From Hypomyces perniciosus (taxonomy: Eukaryota; Ascomycota; Sordariomycetes; Hypocreales; Hypocreaceae), in the NCBI GenBank assembly GCA_008477525.1, contig SPDT01000005.1:4402001-4466000 (forward strand): a stretch of 64,000 nt of DNA, written 5' to 3'. Below, piece after piece: positions 1-9,627 of this stretch. The notes beneath the pieces were generated by a model. That model did not search any database. It was given only the letters and a program-made list of their open reading frames with translations, and was not told the origin of the DNA. Each line of letters opens with the position of its first letter. Positions within the stretch are counted from its first letter, which is position 1. Both the position numbers and the translations under genes were made by a program.

Positions 1-823
1 GATCCAAGTCTTGGATCTTCCTGGGGCTTTCGTTGGCATAACGTCATTGGCCCTCTTCAACTTTGCCTGGACTCAAGCGCCGATCGATGGCTGGGCCACA
101 CCCACGGTGCTCGTTCCCTTGGTCCTTGGCCTCATTCTCTTCGGTACATTCGCATTCATTGAGCTCAAAGTCAGCCCAGTGCCTCTTGTCCCATTCGATG
201 TCGTTAATGCCGATGTCGCTTTCGTCCTGGCGGCAGTAATGTGTGGGTGGGCGACCTTCGGCATTTGGACTCTCTACTTAGTTCAAGTCCTCCAGGATAT
301 TCGGCAGCTCACTCCGCTACTAACCATGGCATGGTTTAGCCCTGTCACCATTTCGGGTGCTTGTGCGGCGATATTGACTGGCAAGCTTCTCGGGCCTTGG
401 CAAGTCAAACCCCCGATCGTGATGACGCTCGCCCTTGTCGCCTTCACTGTCGGAGCGATTCTCACAGCTTTTACTCCGATTCATCAGTTGTACTGGGGGC
501 AGGTTTTCGTGTCCATGCTTGTCATGCCGTTTGGTATGGATATGAGTTTCCCAGCAGCGACGTTGATCTTATCCAACGCGGTGGCCAAGGAGCACCAAGG
601 CATCGGTGCCAGTTTGGTCAACACCGTCGTCAATTACGGCATTGCTCTTGGTGTCGGTTTCGCTGGCACAGTTGAAGTTCACATTCATGGAGCTGGCGTG
701 ACCACTATAGAGAAACTTGAAGGCTTCAGAGGCGCGTTTTACATGGGTATTGGGATTGCCGGCCTGGGTCTTGTAGTTTGCTTAGCCTTTCTTGCAAAGG
801 ACTTCGTAGCGCCGAGGCGGTAA
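1..823 (+). CDS. MFS multidrug-type (DHA2-like) transporter, 3' part
   Basis: C-terminal half of a 12-14-helix major facilitator, probably a proton-coupled drug or metabolite exporter in the plasma membrane. The reading frame is open to base 2, so the gene continues off the left edge; the TTG at base 11 is an internal leucine, not a start. About seven hydrophobic segments are visible, and the chain ends in a short basic tail (DFVAPRR). The pattern FPAATLILSNAV followed by HQGIGASLVNTVVNYG is typical of the late helices of fungal DHA2-like transporters. No intron is seen in the visible part. It converges on the flavoprotein gene at 1786-3121. Family placement is confident; the substrate cannot be inferred. 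Confidence 0.85.
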   Translation, partial: IQVLDLPGAFVGITSLALFNFAWTQAPIDGWATPTVLVPLVLGLILFGTFAFIELKVSPVPLVPFDVVNADVAFVLAAVMCGWATFGIWTLYLVQVLQDIRQLTPLLTMAWFSPVTISGACAAILTGKLLGPWQVKPPIVMTLALVAFTVGAILTAFTPIHQLYWGQVFVSMLVMPFGMDMSFPAATLILSNAVAKEHQGIGASLVNTVVNYGIALGVGFAGTVEVHIHGAGVTTIEKLEGFRGAFYMGIGIAGLGLVVCLAFLAKDFVAPRR

Positions 824-1785
824 TTGCCATGGGTGAGTTGTGTGAGAATTTAATTTGCTTGGAAACAGAACAGCTCTTGGCCTTGTGGCGAATTGCCCGA
901 GATAGCTCGATTGTTAGCGACGATTTTTGTCTGCATCTATTAATACAGAATCTTGGCTTTTGCTATACTCTCATCAATGGTGTGATAATAACTGGCATCT
1001 CAAATCTCAAAGTCATCGTGTCCATTTTGCACATATGTATATCACAGCCACCCGGAGGACCTGGTGCGGAACGCCATACACCTACATCCACAGCCACTTC
1101 AGTAGGTATCCTTTGTACTCCGTATTACTCCGTATTACTCCGTACTTGTATCAGTACAAATTGGGAGGCCCTAACCTGGCCGATCTGCCGAATGACATCC
1201 ATCAATGGGTCAAGCGCTATTACGGCGTAATCATGTACACATGAGATTTCTTTTCCGATGTCAGTGTCAGGTGAGGCGACTAATGACTTTGTCTCCTGTG
1301 CATTGCATCAATGCATCCATAGGGCAGATATCTGCGACTGTTATCATGATCATTGCATTCGGAAAGGAATTGTAAAGAGCACAGCGTAACTACCGAGTGT
1401 GTGTGCATGTGTTTATGCGCAATCGTTGAAACCAGGATCATCTTAGCCCCTTGTGTATCACCAGGGAAACAATATCCGATGAACCAAAAGCAATTCAATT
1501 GCGCCAGCTAAGCTCCCACGACGTTTTATATCACCAAACACTAATACTCCGTATGAATACCTAGGTAGTACCTCGTACTCCGTACTCGTACTGTAATAAA
1601 AAAGAAAGAAAAACCTTAGCATTATTGCAGTGGCGTTTTGACATATCACCTGGTTGTCTTTTGTTGATCCTTGTTCACCAGAACATGATACTAGCACATG
1701 CATAGCATTGCATTAGCGAGCTATTTATTAAGGCACATACATATCTTAATCTACATCCGTCTTAACATAGCCAATCAGTAAATTA
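824..1785. other. Intergenic region between convergent genes
   Basis: About 960 bp with no supportable gene. It holds the two 3' ends and clusters of the short word ACTCCGTA: tandem copies ATTACTCCGT around 1117-1146, and CGTACTCCGTACTCGTAC around 1572-1590. Small frames here show no protein-like composition. Confidence 0.6.
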
Positions 1786-3121
1786 CTAGTTAAACTCTCC
1801 AGCATAGAGGAGATCGCGAGGATGGTTCATTCTCTCCCACACGGCGCGCACATGCTCGTCCAACTCCCGCTTCGATGGCTGCGCCAGCTGAGCATCGGCA
1901 TTCTCGCGTTCCAGTTTCACTATCATGGGCTGTTAGTACACACAGTATCCTCAAGAGTTGTGTGTAACTCAATTGGGCCGACATTCAGTGACTTACCGTG
2001 AAGGAAGACGGCAGTTCGCTTGCCGCTGAACATGGCGTGAGGCACATTGGTAACATTGTCCGAGTTTGCGTCACCAATGGCGTAGATACCGGGAATGTTC
2101 GTCACCAAACCATTGGCCGAATCAGCTGCTAGCTTACCGCCATACAGCTGAACCCCGGTCTCCACGCCAAGCTTGGATTTCTGCTCTTCTCCATAGTTGG
2201 TCAAGAAGGCTGCTCGAAGGACAGACGGGCCATTCTCAAAGTCAACCTGGAAGAGATCGTGTTCCGGGTGGGTGGGTAGACTTGGATCCTCATCGCCAGT
2301 AGTGCCGTTGGCCAGACGGGTGAGAGCTTTGATGGTTCGATTCTCAACCTTGACATTATACAAGTCGAGGTACCTGTTCCACCCCGGGAACTTCTTCTCC
2401 GCCGCCTCTCGATGCTCGGGCGTGTCTGTTCCGTTAACAAATGCGATGATGTCCTTGTTCAAGGTGAGAACCTCGCGGACAGTTGTGGCAGCGCTTTCCA
2501 GAGGACCAAGAATGCCAAGTGCCTGATCAGCATGCTCATGCCCGTCGCACCAGGGGCACCAGTAAATGCCCTTCCCCCAGTTCTCCAAGAGACCTGGCGT
2601 TGAAGGGAGGTTGTCCTTCAGACCGGTAGCAAGCACAATCTTGCGGGCAGTGAAGGAGACTACCTTATCGCCAGGATAGGTGGCGGAGACTGTAAAGTAA
2701 GTGTTGTTGGCCTCGGGATGGATTTTTGTGACTGTTCCGTTGACTAAGGTGACCGTCTTGTAGTCTGCAATTTGCTTGCGAGCCGCCCATCTGAAGTAGG
2801 CTGGGGTGACACCTGTAACCCTGTCAGAACGATGCCCCTTAACATTATGATACGTGAGAATGGATGGTTACCATCGAAACCGATTACATCATGCATATGC
2901 CGAGTCGGACCATTGCGATATTCGCCAGAGTCGATCAGCAAAACATTTCGGCGAACACGAGCGAGGCCACTTGCAGCACTCAAGCCAGAAGGGCCACCCC
3001 CAACAATAATAGCATCATAATCAGCACGAACTGCCGGCTGACCTTGGGTGCTGTTCGTCGGGGCTGCATGGCTAAGAGATGCCAGGGCCGGGAGAAGAGA
3101 GAAAACACTTCTGAACTTCAT
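1786..3121 (-). CDS. Secreted thioredoxin-reductase-like FAD/NAD(P) oxidoreductase
   Basis: Three exons on the minus strand: 2872-3121, 1997-2812, 1786-1919 (introns 59 and 77 nt; the second has a TACTAAC branch point just before its AG). Predicted 399 aa. Residues 1-20 (MKFRSVFSLLPALASLSHAA) form a signal peptide. The FAD-binding GGGPSG is at residues 41-46, the redox pair CPWC at 169-172, and the second dinucleotide/flavin motif (GIYAIGDAN) near residue 325. This is the layout of low-molecular-weight thioredoxin reductases and of the fungal GliT-like disulfide oxidases. The family usually acts in the cytosol; the signal peptide implies the secretory pathway or outside the cell. A TATA box lies about 110 bp upstream. 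It could oxidise or reduce a small disulfide metabolite, but no dithiol biosynthetic genes are adjacent, so the substrate is unknown. Confidence 0.85.
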
Positions 3122-4139
3122 GGCGAAGTGTATCTGGACCGCTACTGTGATATGGGCTGATCCGTAGGTTGTTCGACTCACTTCAGTACACGTCGGACCT
3201 CGTCTGGAAGTCTGGGGGCGAGCTTGGCTTTTTATATTCGCATTCGACTCTACAAGTACTCCATAATGGGCGGCTTCGACAGCAAGGGAGTACGTAACAC
3301 AGACCCATGTACAGAGTGGTTCTAGGAGTAAGCATAATACGACGTCGCTGCAGATCAGCTTTCTTGGCCCTTTCAAGTAGAAAACGGAGCTTTCTATCAT
3401 CGACTCATCTTATAATGAGACAGTGCCCTTCTTGGCGGCTTCATAGAATGGATCTGTGCAAACTTTCAGCCATCAGCTCGCATTTAGACTCTACAATCAT
3501 AAGATACTACTACGAGTAGTGAGACAACAGGGCGCAGTTCGTTTCCGGTGTGGCAATTTCCAAGGCATTGTCTCCCTCCCTGATACTCGTAGTACGCATC
3601 TCATCTTCTCACGGCACGCACCGGTTTGCAATTTCTTTCTCTGCAACGCGGGATTTAAAAGATGCTGGGAGAGATCTTGGTTAGCTGACATGCATGATCA
3701 TGCATACGATTCCCTGCAAACAGTGGGACTGAAGGCTCGAAATGCCGGCTCGTCTCTTTTCTCTCGCAACTTATCGCCATCGACTGATGTTGTGACGCGA
3801 TTTAATATTTTCACCACTCAATACTACATTACATACCGATAGGGAATTGATTGCCGGATCCTGGCAAGGGATAATATATGTAGTAATACTATGTATTTGG
3901 ATGGAGCTTGGGAGCGGGCCGTTAGCTTCTGCATGCTTTGAAGATAATTTACGCGATTTTCGGCAGATCGCAATCACGCAAAATTCATCACTACAAGTGC
4001 TAGTGCTGCATAGTAGTATGATCACTGCACGATTGCTTGCCCCAATAGTATGGTATTATTCGTTATGCGACTTTCTATACCCTACTAAGGTATATCTATA
4101 CCATTTACAAAAATGGATCATAGTACGGGATCAGATCCC
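3122..4139. other. Intergenic region: flavoprotein promoter and SDR 3' flank
   Basis: About 1 kb without a supportable gene. It contains the flavoprotein promoter, a perfect 16-bp palindrome at 3690-3705 (ATGCATGATCATGCAT) and AT-rich sequence beyond the SDR stop codon. Confidence 0.55.
3228..3236 (-). promoter_or_regulatory. TATA box of the flavoprotein gene
   Basis: On the minus strand this reads TATAAAAAG, about 107-115 bp upstream of the ATG at 3121, a spacing shared by several other TATA boxes in this window. Confidence 0.5.
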
Positions 4140-4961
4140 TCAAAGAGACAAAAGCGTAGCGGCCTGCCACTTCTTGTCTGACGCAGCAAGGGTATCCGCA
4201 ACGATCTTTCCGAGCTCAGCCGCATCGGGTCCGAGGAGGAGACGCAATGGAGGTTCCGGCACCTTTGTAATCTTCAGAATGGTCTCGGCGATCTTCCGGG
4301 GATCACTGGCGAGAGGGGCGTATTGATTTGAAAGTGCCACATATTCTTCTATGGCCTTGCGGTACGGCTCGCTGACGTCCAGCCCGCTGACGTTTGTAGC
4401 AGCCCAGTCCGTCTTTATGCCACCGGGCTCGAGGACTGTGATCTTTATGTTGAAAGGTGCCAGCTCCTGGGAGAGACCAGTCGAAAACCCACCGACAGCC
4501 CATTTAGCAGACTGATAGGCAGTCATACCCGATACACCCAATCTGCCGCCAATTGAGGAGACCTGGAGGATATGTCCGGAGCCTTGCTTTCGCATGATGG
4601 GTATCACCGCTTTCGTGACATAGACGACGCCCAAGAAGTTGGTTTCATGCATGGCGCGGAACGATTCAATGCTTATGTCCTCCACAGGCGAGAGGTTGGA
4701 ATAACCAGCGTTGTTGATCACCACGTCGAGACGGCCAAACTTTTCGATGGCTGCATTCGCAGTGCTCTGAACTTGGTCGTAATTGGAAACGTCGAGAGCC
4801 AGCGCCAAGACTCGGTCAGACCCGTATTTCTCCACGAGGTGCTTCAGTGTCTCTGGATTCCGGGCTGTTGCAACAACAGACTCTCCATCCTGGAGAGCGG
4901 CCTCAACCAGGGCAAGGCCAAGGCCCCTTGAACAACCAGTGACGAACCAGATTCTGCCCAT
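4140..4961 (-). CDS. Short-chain dehydrogenase/reductase (classical SDR)
   Basis: Single exon, 273 aa from the ATG at 4961, a cytosolic NAD(P)(H)-dependent oxidoreductase. The Rossmann motif TGCSRGLG lies at residues 8-15, NNAG follows the LDVVI strand near residue 83, and the catalytic pair is in YQSAK, with the serine in LQVSSIGG. The frame stays open to an ATG at 5060, which would add 33 residues, but these are hydrophilic and unlike the family; a TATA box at 5079-5085 also suits the inner ATG better. The gene is divergent from the Zn2Cys6 regulator at 5648, so it is a natural candidate target of that regulator. Length and motifs match fungal SDRs annotated as oxidoreductases or NADP-dependent dehydrogenases; the substrate is unknown. 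Confidence 0.9.
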   Translation of the reverse strand: MGRIWFVTGCSRGLGLALVEAALQDGESVVATARNPETLKHLVEKYGSDRVLALALDVSNYDQVQSTANAAIEKFGRLDVVINNAGYSNLSPVEDISIESFRAMHETNFLGVVYVTKAVIPIMRKQGSGHILQVSSIGGRLGVSGMTAYQSAKWAVGGFSTGLSQELAPFNIKITVLEPGGIKTDWAATNVSGLDVSEPYRKAIEEYVALSNQYAPLASDPRKIAETILKITKVPEPPLRLLLGPDAAELGKIVADTLAASDKKWQAATLLSL

Positions 4962-5078
4962 GGCTGCGAGGTTGTCGATTATCGGTGAAGATAGCTTGAG
5001 GTTTTTGTTGGAGTGGTGTTTAAGAAGATGGGAGTAATGTTGAACAGACTTCCCTCCCAAGCACGAACATCCTCATCC

Positions 5079-5085
5079 TTATATA
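5079..5085 (-). promoter_or_regulatory. TATA box of the SDR gene
   Basis: Minus-strand TATATAA about 120 bp upstream of the ATG at 4961 and only about 20 bp upstream of the alternative ATG at 5060, supporting the shorter protein. Confidence 0.5.
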
Positions 5086-5281
5086 CTCTTCACGCGGTGC
5101 CGCGGGTCTAGTCAGAGATCTCGCCATTACCCTTAACTCCATTAAGCAGCGAAGACCAATCCTCCGAGTTGCATCCAGTCAGTAGACAGAGTAGCTTTTG
5201 GGACACAACGCGTGTAGTAGGAGTATGTCTGTCTACTCGGCCAGTCGGTTATCTCCGGATTCCCAAAAGAGATTAAATCAC

Positions 5282-5314
5282 GAGCGGGACATTACGAGCG
5301 GGAAAATCCCGCTC
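5282..5314. promoter_or_regulatory. Three-half-site candidate operator for a Zn2Cys6 regulator
   Basis: GAGCGGGA occurs at 5282-5289 and again at 5296-5303, and its exact inverse TCCCGCTC at 5307-5314, separated from the second copy by AAA. The core reads CGG-N7-CCG, the geometry bound by dimeric fungal binuclear zinc cluster proteins. It sits between the divergent SDR (4961) and zinc-cluster regulator (5648) genes. A TATTTAAG element follows at about 5317-5324. Confidence 0.5.
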
Positions 5315-5647
5315 TGGTATTTAAGCGGCCGCTCCGGCCGAGAGAGTCCGGGTTGAAGCCACTTGGCGCGGACAGACCTTGGTCCATCTTCAACATTCCA
5401 ACGCTGTGGTCCTCACCATCACTCACCATCACTATCATCGATTCAGCGGCAAATATTGCTCACCTACACTCCACCCTCTTTTAGACACGTAACTACTATC
5501 TCCGGCTATGTTCCAAATACTGTGAGTCGCGCTGATATCCCCGTCAGCATCAGCGTGTCTGATTGACGGCCTTAAGCTTCGAGCGGCCGCTCGTGCATCC
5601 CACCACTTCGCTGACCCTGGTTCCTAATGAGGTTTACTCCATCCGCA

Positions 5648-7686
5648 ATGAGCGAAAGACCCCCAAGAAACAAGGCATCTCGTGCATGCGCAGCTTGCCA
5701 AAAGTACAAACGTCGCTGCGACAAATTGCTTCCAAGTTGCTCTCTTTGCGTCAGGTATCTCTTCCACCCCTGTTATCCCCAGTGACTAGGGTCTTGTCCA
5801 CCCCAAGGAGCAACAGGAACCATGCCTCAGCTCCTGAGCTCCAGCATTTTAATGCAAACTTTATTATAGATTACAAAGATCCTGCGATTATGCCAACAGG
5901 CAGACTGAAAATGAGCTCAAGACTCGGATCCAAGAGCTAGAGACCCTGGTGGCTAGCCATGTTGGCATGCTTTCACCGCAGTCATCAGCATCGTCAAGTC
6001 ACAATAATGGAGTCCTGTCGCAAACTTCCAACCCCCTTTATCCGGCTGCACTTCACTTCTGTCGACTTTTCCTAGAGCCCGAGCTTCCCAATCGTCTAGA
6101 TTCCGCTCCACCACCCTCAGGTGGCATTGTTCCACTAGCAGTCCTCCATCACATTGGAGATCAGCCACAAAGAGTCATGATCATGTCGCAATATTTCCAA
6201 ACTATACACAAGTGGGTACCAATTGTTAGTAAGATCAGATTGGGGTCGCTAGCAGACGCTGAGTTGCACGGGAATCCCAGGGCAGACTTTGCCCTGCTGC
6301 TCCTGGCTATGAAGCTCATACAAGATGTGCCCCAAGACGTGTCGAGTGCATTGCGAGATCCGCTGTACATCAGCGCCAAGGAATTTGCAGCCACTTTAGA
6401 AATCGCAGGCGTTTATACACTCCTTAAACTGCAAGCAAACCTGCTAATTGCATTGTACGAGATGGGGCATGGCATTTTCCCTGCTGCATATATCTCGATG
6501 GGCAACTGCGTGACACAAGCCATGGCCCTCGGCATCCACAACAAAGAGGCTCCTCAAATCTTGAAGCCACCTCGGTTATGGACAGAGTGGGAGGAGAGGC
6601 AACGAGTTTGGTGGCTAGTGGTTATTTTGGACCGGTATGCATCTTTACCCCTTGCTCATGACTATCTCCATGGTAGCAATATTGATGGACTATACGGCAG
6701 ATACATTACATCAGTAGGGAACAACCGACCACTACTTTCAGCGGATCCGACAATATCCTCACATTTGCCTGTTGATGACAAAGCCTGGGATTCTGGGGTG
6801 TGTTGAATTGCTCATCATTGGCAAGACCAAATGAGTTCGCGAAGGCTAACTTGGCAATCAGGAATCTGTCCCTCCTGAGCGTTTGGTACTTTCATCATCT
6901 CCAGAGCTCACAGCAAGTCCGTTTGCTCGCCTAGCTCAAGCGGCCCATCTGCTGGGAGAGGTCATTAAGCATTGTAATGACGAATCGCCAATCTTGATCG
7001 ATGTCAAGAAGGAGGTCGAGATGCTTAGCCAGGCGATTTTGGCTTTTCTGGAGATCATTAGCAAAGAGACAGACAGTATCGCGTACTTTTACAGTGCAGT
7101 CGGTGTTTCTCTAAGGTAAGCTGCCTCTCCCCCTAAAATAAGGGGCAAGATATCGGGTCAAGGTAAATGGCAAGAATGCTGACACCAAGGCTTTTCTTTC
7201 TGCCTTTAGTGCCTTGATGAAACTTTTTGGGTACCATTCTTGTGACTCGTTCGCTTTCAATGAGAGGCTTAGTATGGCTGACGCGACACTCGCACGCGAG
7301 ATCTCAATGAAATGCAAGGACATCGGGCAGATAGCCATACGCAAAGCAATATCATTCATCGAGATTTTGTACGAAAAAATGCAAACTCAAGACTCTAATG
7401 AGAACTACGCGAGTTTATCCCCATGGTTCTTGGACTGCGTCTATCAGGCCATGGCCAATTTGGCCTTTTTGGCAACTAACACAACTGCACAAGACGCCGC
7501 CATATATACATCCCAAAGGGCAATGTGTGAGGATATTCTTCAACGAGCAAATAACAGATGGAAAGTCGGAGGTAATTCTTACTCGGGATCTCTTCTGTCA
7601 CGTTAAAAGCTGAACCCCGATCAGGAGCATACATGGAAATGATAGAACTCGTTGATGAGGAGTTGAAAGCAGGCCACTACTGCTGA
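5648..7686 (+). CDS. Zn2Cys6 fungal transcription factor
   Basis: Five exons: 5648-5754, 5870-6797, 6862-7115, 7210-7571, 7625-7686; predicted 570 aa. An in-frame ATG at 5627 would add seven residues. The zinc cluster has its six cysteines at residues 14, 17, 24, 31, 34 and 41 (CX2CX6CX6CX2CX6C), with the first intron between the fifth and sixth; choosing the AG at 5868-5869 restores the canonical spacing. A coiled-coil linker follows (TENELKTRIQELETLV). The middle of the protein has the composition of the fungal-specific transcription factor domain, including EWEERQRVWWLVVILDRYASL. It is nuclear by family. Its promoter faces the SDR gene across the CGG-N7-CCG element at 5282-5314, so autoregulation or SDR control is plausible. 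Intact as far as can be read. Confidence 0.88.
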
Positions 7687-8040
7687 TTGTCGGTATCGCG
7701 GAATGTAACCGGAAACGGGAACAGCCTCTTTGCTTTACGCACGCCACTATACCTACTTGTTTCCACAGGAAAACAACATTCACAACGTTTCACTGGCTTA
7801 TGTGAGGCACGTTCAAGTACAAGGACGCAAGAATCATGCATGCGTGCATGTGGGACAGCAAATCAGACTATTTGCTGGAACAGCTCACCAACACACTGAC
7901 CTGTTTTCCGATAGAGTAATGCATAGTCGAGAGCAGCATTCGGAGAAAGACGAGGGCCGCCATTGTTGCGCACAGAAGATGACTTCAACTAATCGAGCTT
8001 ATTTATACGAATAATGCAGCAACGAAAACCCTCTTACTCG
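7687..8040. other. Intergenic region
   Basis: About 350 bp between the regulator stop codon and the first trace of the decayed DUF829-like gene. No coding signal or structured element recognised. Confidence 0.5.
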
Positions 8041-8716
8041 CCAGGACTCGAATGCTAGTATTTACTGCCTTGCCGTTCAGCGTGTTACATGCCCATCTAG
8101 CCCCGGCTCGCGACGCAATCCGCCGTCAATTCTACTGCAAGCATCTTCTCCAATGGAGGACTATACACAGTGGTCCATCTAGCGGTCTCCTTTCAAAAAG
8201 CCCAGAAACATAAATATTGGGCGACACATCCGGGGAACCGTTCTTGATTGCTGCCCTGGACAAACCGAGTTCCAGCGCACATGCACGGCTGCGACGTTTG
8301 CTTTGCCTCCCATCTTACCCATAAAACTTCTGGAAATCCCCTTCTTTTTCTTCTTTGTCGGTCTTGTCACCAATATTACGCACGGTGGACTAGTGAGAGG
8401 CGTCAAAGACTTGCGTTGTCAACTTAATGATCTGACTGTGGTTGGGTCCTCGGTGAGAAGACTATACCTATATTCGAAGGCAGATCAAGTTGCTGGGTGG
8501 GAGGACGTGGAATCACACATTGAAGAAGCCAAGGCGAATCAGGGATACGATGTCGAGGGAGTACAATTCTCCGATAGTCAGCATTACGCGCTGTTTCGAT
8601 GCAACGAGACGCAGTATTGGGGCTCGATTGTGAAGCTTTGGGGGCGAACCAGCCGACCAGCAACCGAAGATGGCTTGAGTCCTTTATCCACAAACAATTT
8701 TTGTAGTCGGCTATGA
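8041..8716 (+). pseudogene. Decayed DUF829/TMEM53-like gene
   Basis: The 3' part (frame from about 8224 to 8716) encodes VLDCCPGQTEFQRT, LPPILPIKLLEIPF, then RRLYLYSKADQVAGWEDVE and YWGSIVKLW. These are the conserved landmarks of the alpha/beta-hydrolase-like TMEM53/DUF829 proteins. Upstream, the family motif IFSNGG is readable around 8130-8150 in a different frame, and a further N-terminal-like stretch (TRMLVFTALPFSVL) around 8045-8090 in a third. At least two frameshifts separate the blocks and no start codon fits, while no intron with usable splice sites reconciles the frames. I therefore call it a pseudogene. The alternative is a functional gene with unusual introns or sequence errors. 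The 3' end is by far the best preserved part. Confidence 0.65.
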
Positions 8717-9627
8717 TGCTTTGGCGCCATTATGACGGCGTTATTTGTTGCATAAAATATCTCATGGTTTTATTTTTGGCCATTGACCAACTGCGAATCG
8801 AGGATTCACACGAAGAACGCTTGTTTTCGGCAAAGGAAAACGAGACGACAACCACCCACAAAGAATTCCAGACACAGTGGCCTATCAGCGGGCAATGGTG
8901 GAACAGCAAGTCCATGTGATTGAAGGCCAGAGAAGGTGGTTGATGTGGGGAAAAGGTCGAGAATCATAACTGGGATAAAGCACAAATATGTTGACAGGAC
9001 AGTGGAATGATGGTGATGATGAGAATTAGACCTCAAGCTCCGTAGGCACACACAGTTTGTTTGTTTAACTGCCATCATGAGACAAGCTGGATAGGCCCTG
9101 AGCCAGACACCATCGTGACGCCACAACACCGATGACCTAATCTGTACTCCGTAGGGGCGATTTGATAGATTTAACAGCTCTTCTTAGGAACGGCCGATTA
9201 AGACAATAATTCCCTCCATACGTAAAGCCGTTATCAATGAGTTAAAGTCCCTTTATGATACGAGTCTTGAAGATAGTCGTGTTTTTCTTACGAGTAACTA
9301 GAGTCACCAGGGTTGGGATCTGCACCTCATTGCGATATTCGGCCCCTCCACTCACTCACATCAGTCACACCCCCTTTTCCCCTCACTCACCTCCCATCAA
9401 TGTCTCAGTGAAGGAGCACTAAAAAGAACACGAGTGAGACAGTCAACGCGATGGTTTATGCAAATGTATTAACTTCTCTTAATCCCATGAATCACGTGAT
9501 TCATGGCCGAAGCCAGGTTAAGCTTTTTCGTGGCCATCATCGCCAGCCAGCATTCCCATCTGGTGGTGAATGAGCGAACTGTCGCATTTCCTTTGGGGAT
9601 TATCAGCGGCCAAATTTCTATTTGACC
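8717..9627. other. Intergenic region with promoter of the following transporter
   Basis: About 900 bp with no supportable gene. It contains a CTGTACTCCGTAG word near 9144 and the 22-bp perfect palindrome at 9485-9506. Confidence 0.55.
9485..9506. promoter_or_regulatory. 22-bp perfect palindrome centred on CACGTG
   Basis: Each 11-nt arm (CCATGAATCAC and its inverse) is perfectly complementary; the centre is the E-box CACGTG, flanked by TGAATCA. It lies 121-143 bp upstream of the transporter ATG at 9628. CACGTG is a known binding core for bHLH regulators; a role here is inference. Confidence 0.45.

Noticed and set aside
8030..8110. Possible tRNA on the minus strand (GCATTCGAGTCCTGG resembles a T-arm)
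   Set aside because: The five bases on either side of the TTCGAGT loop do not pair, and no anticodon or acceptor stem could be folded.
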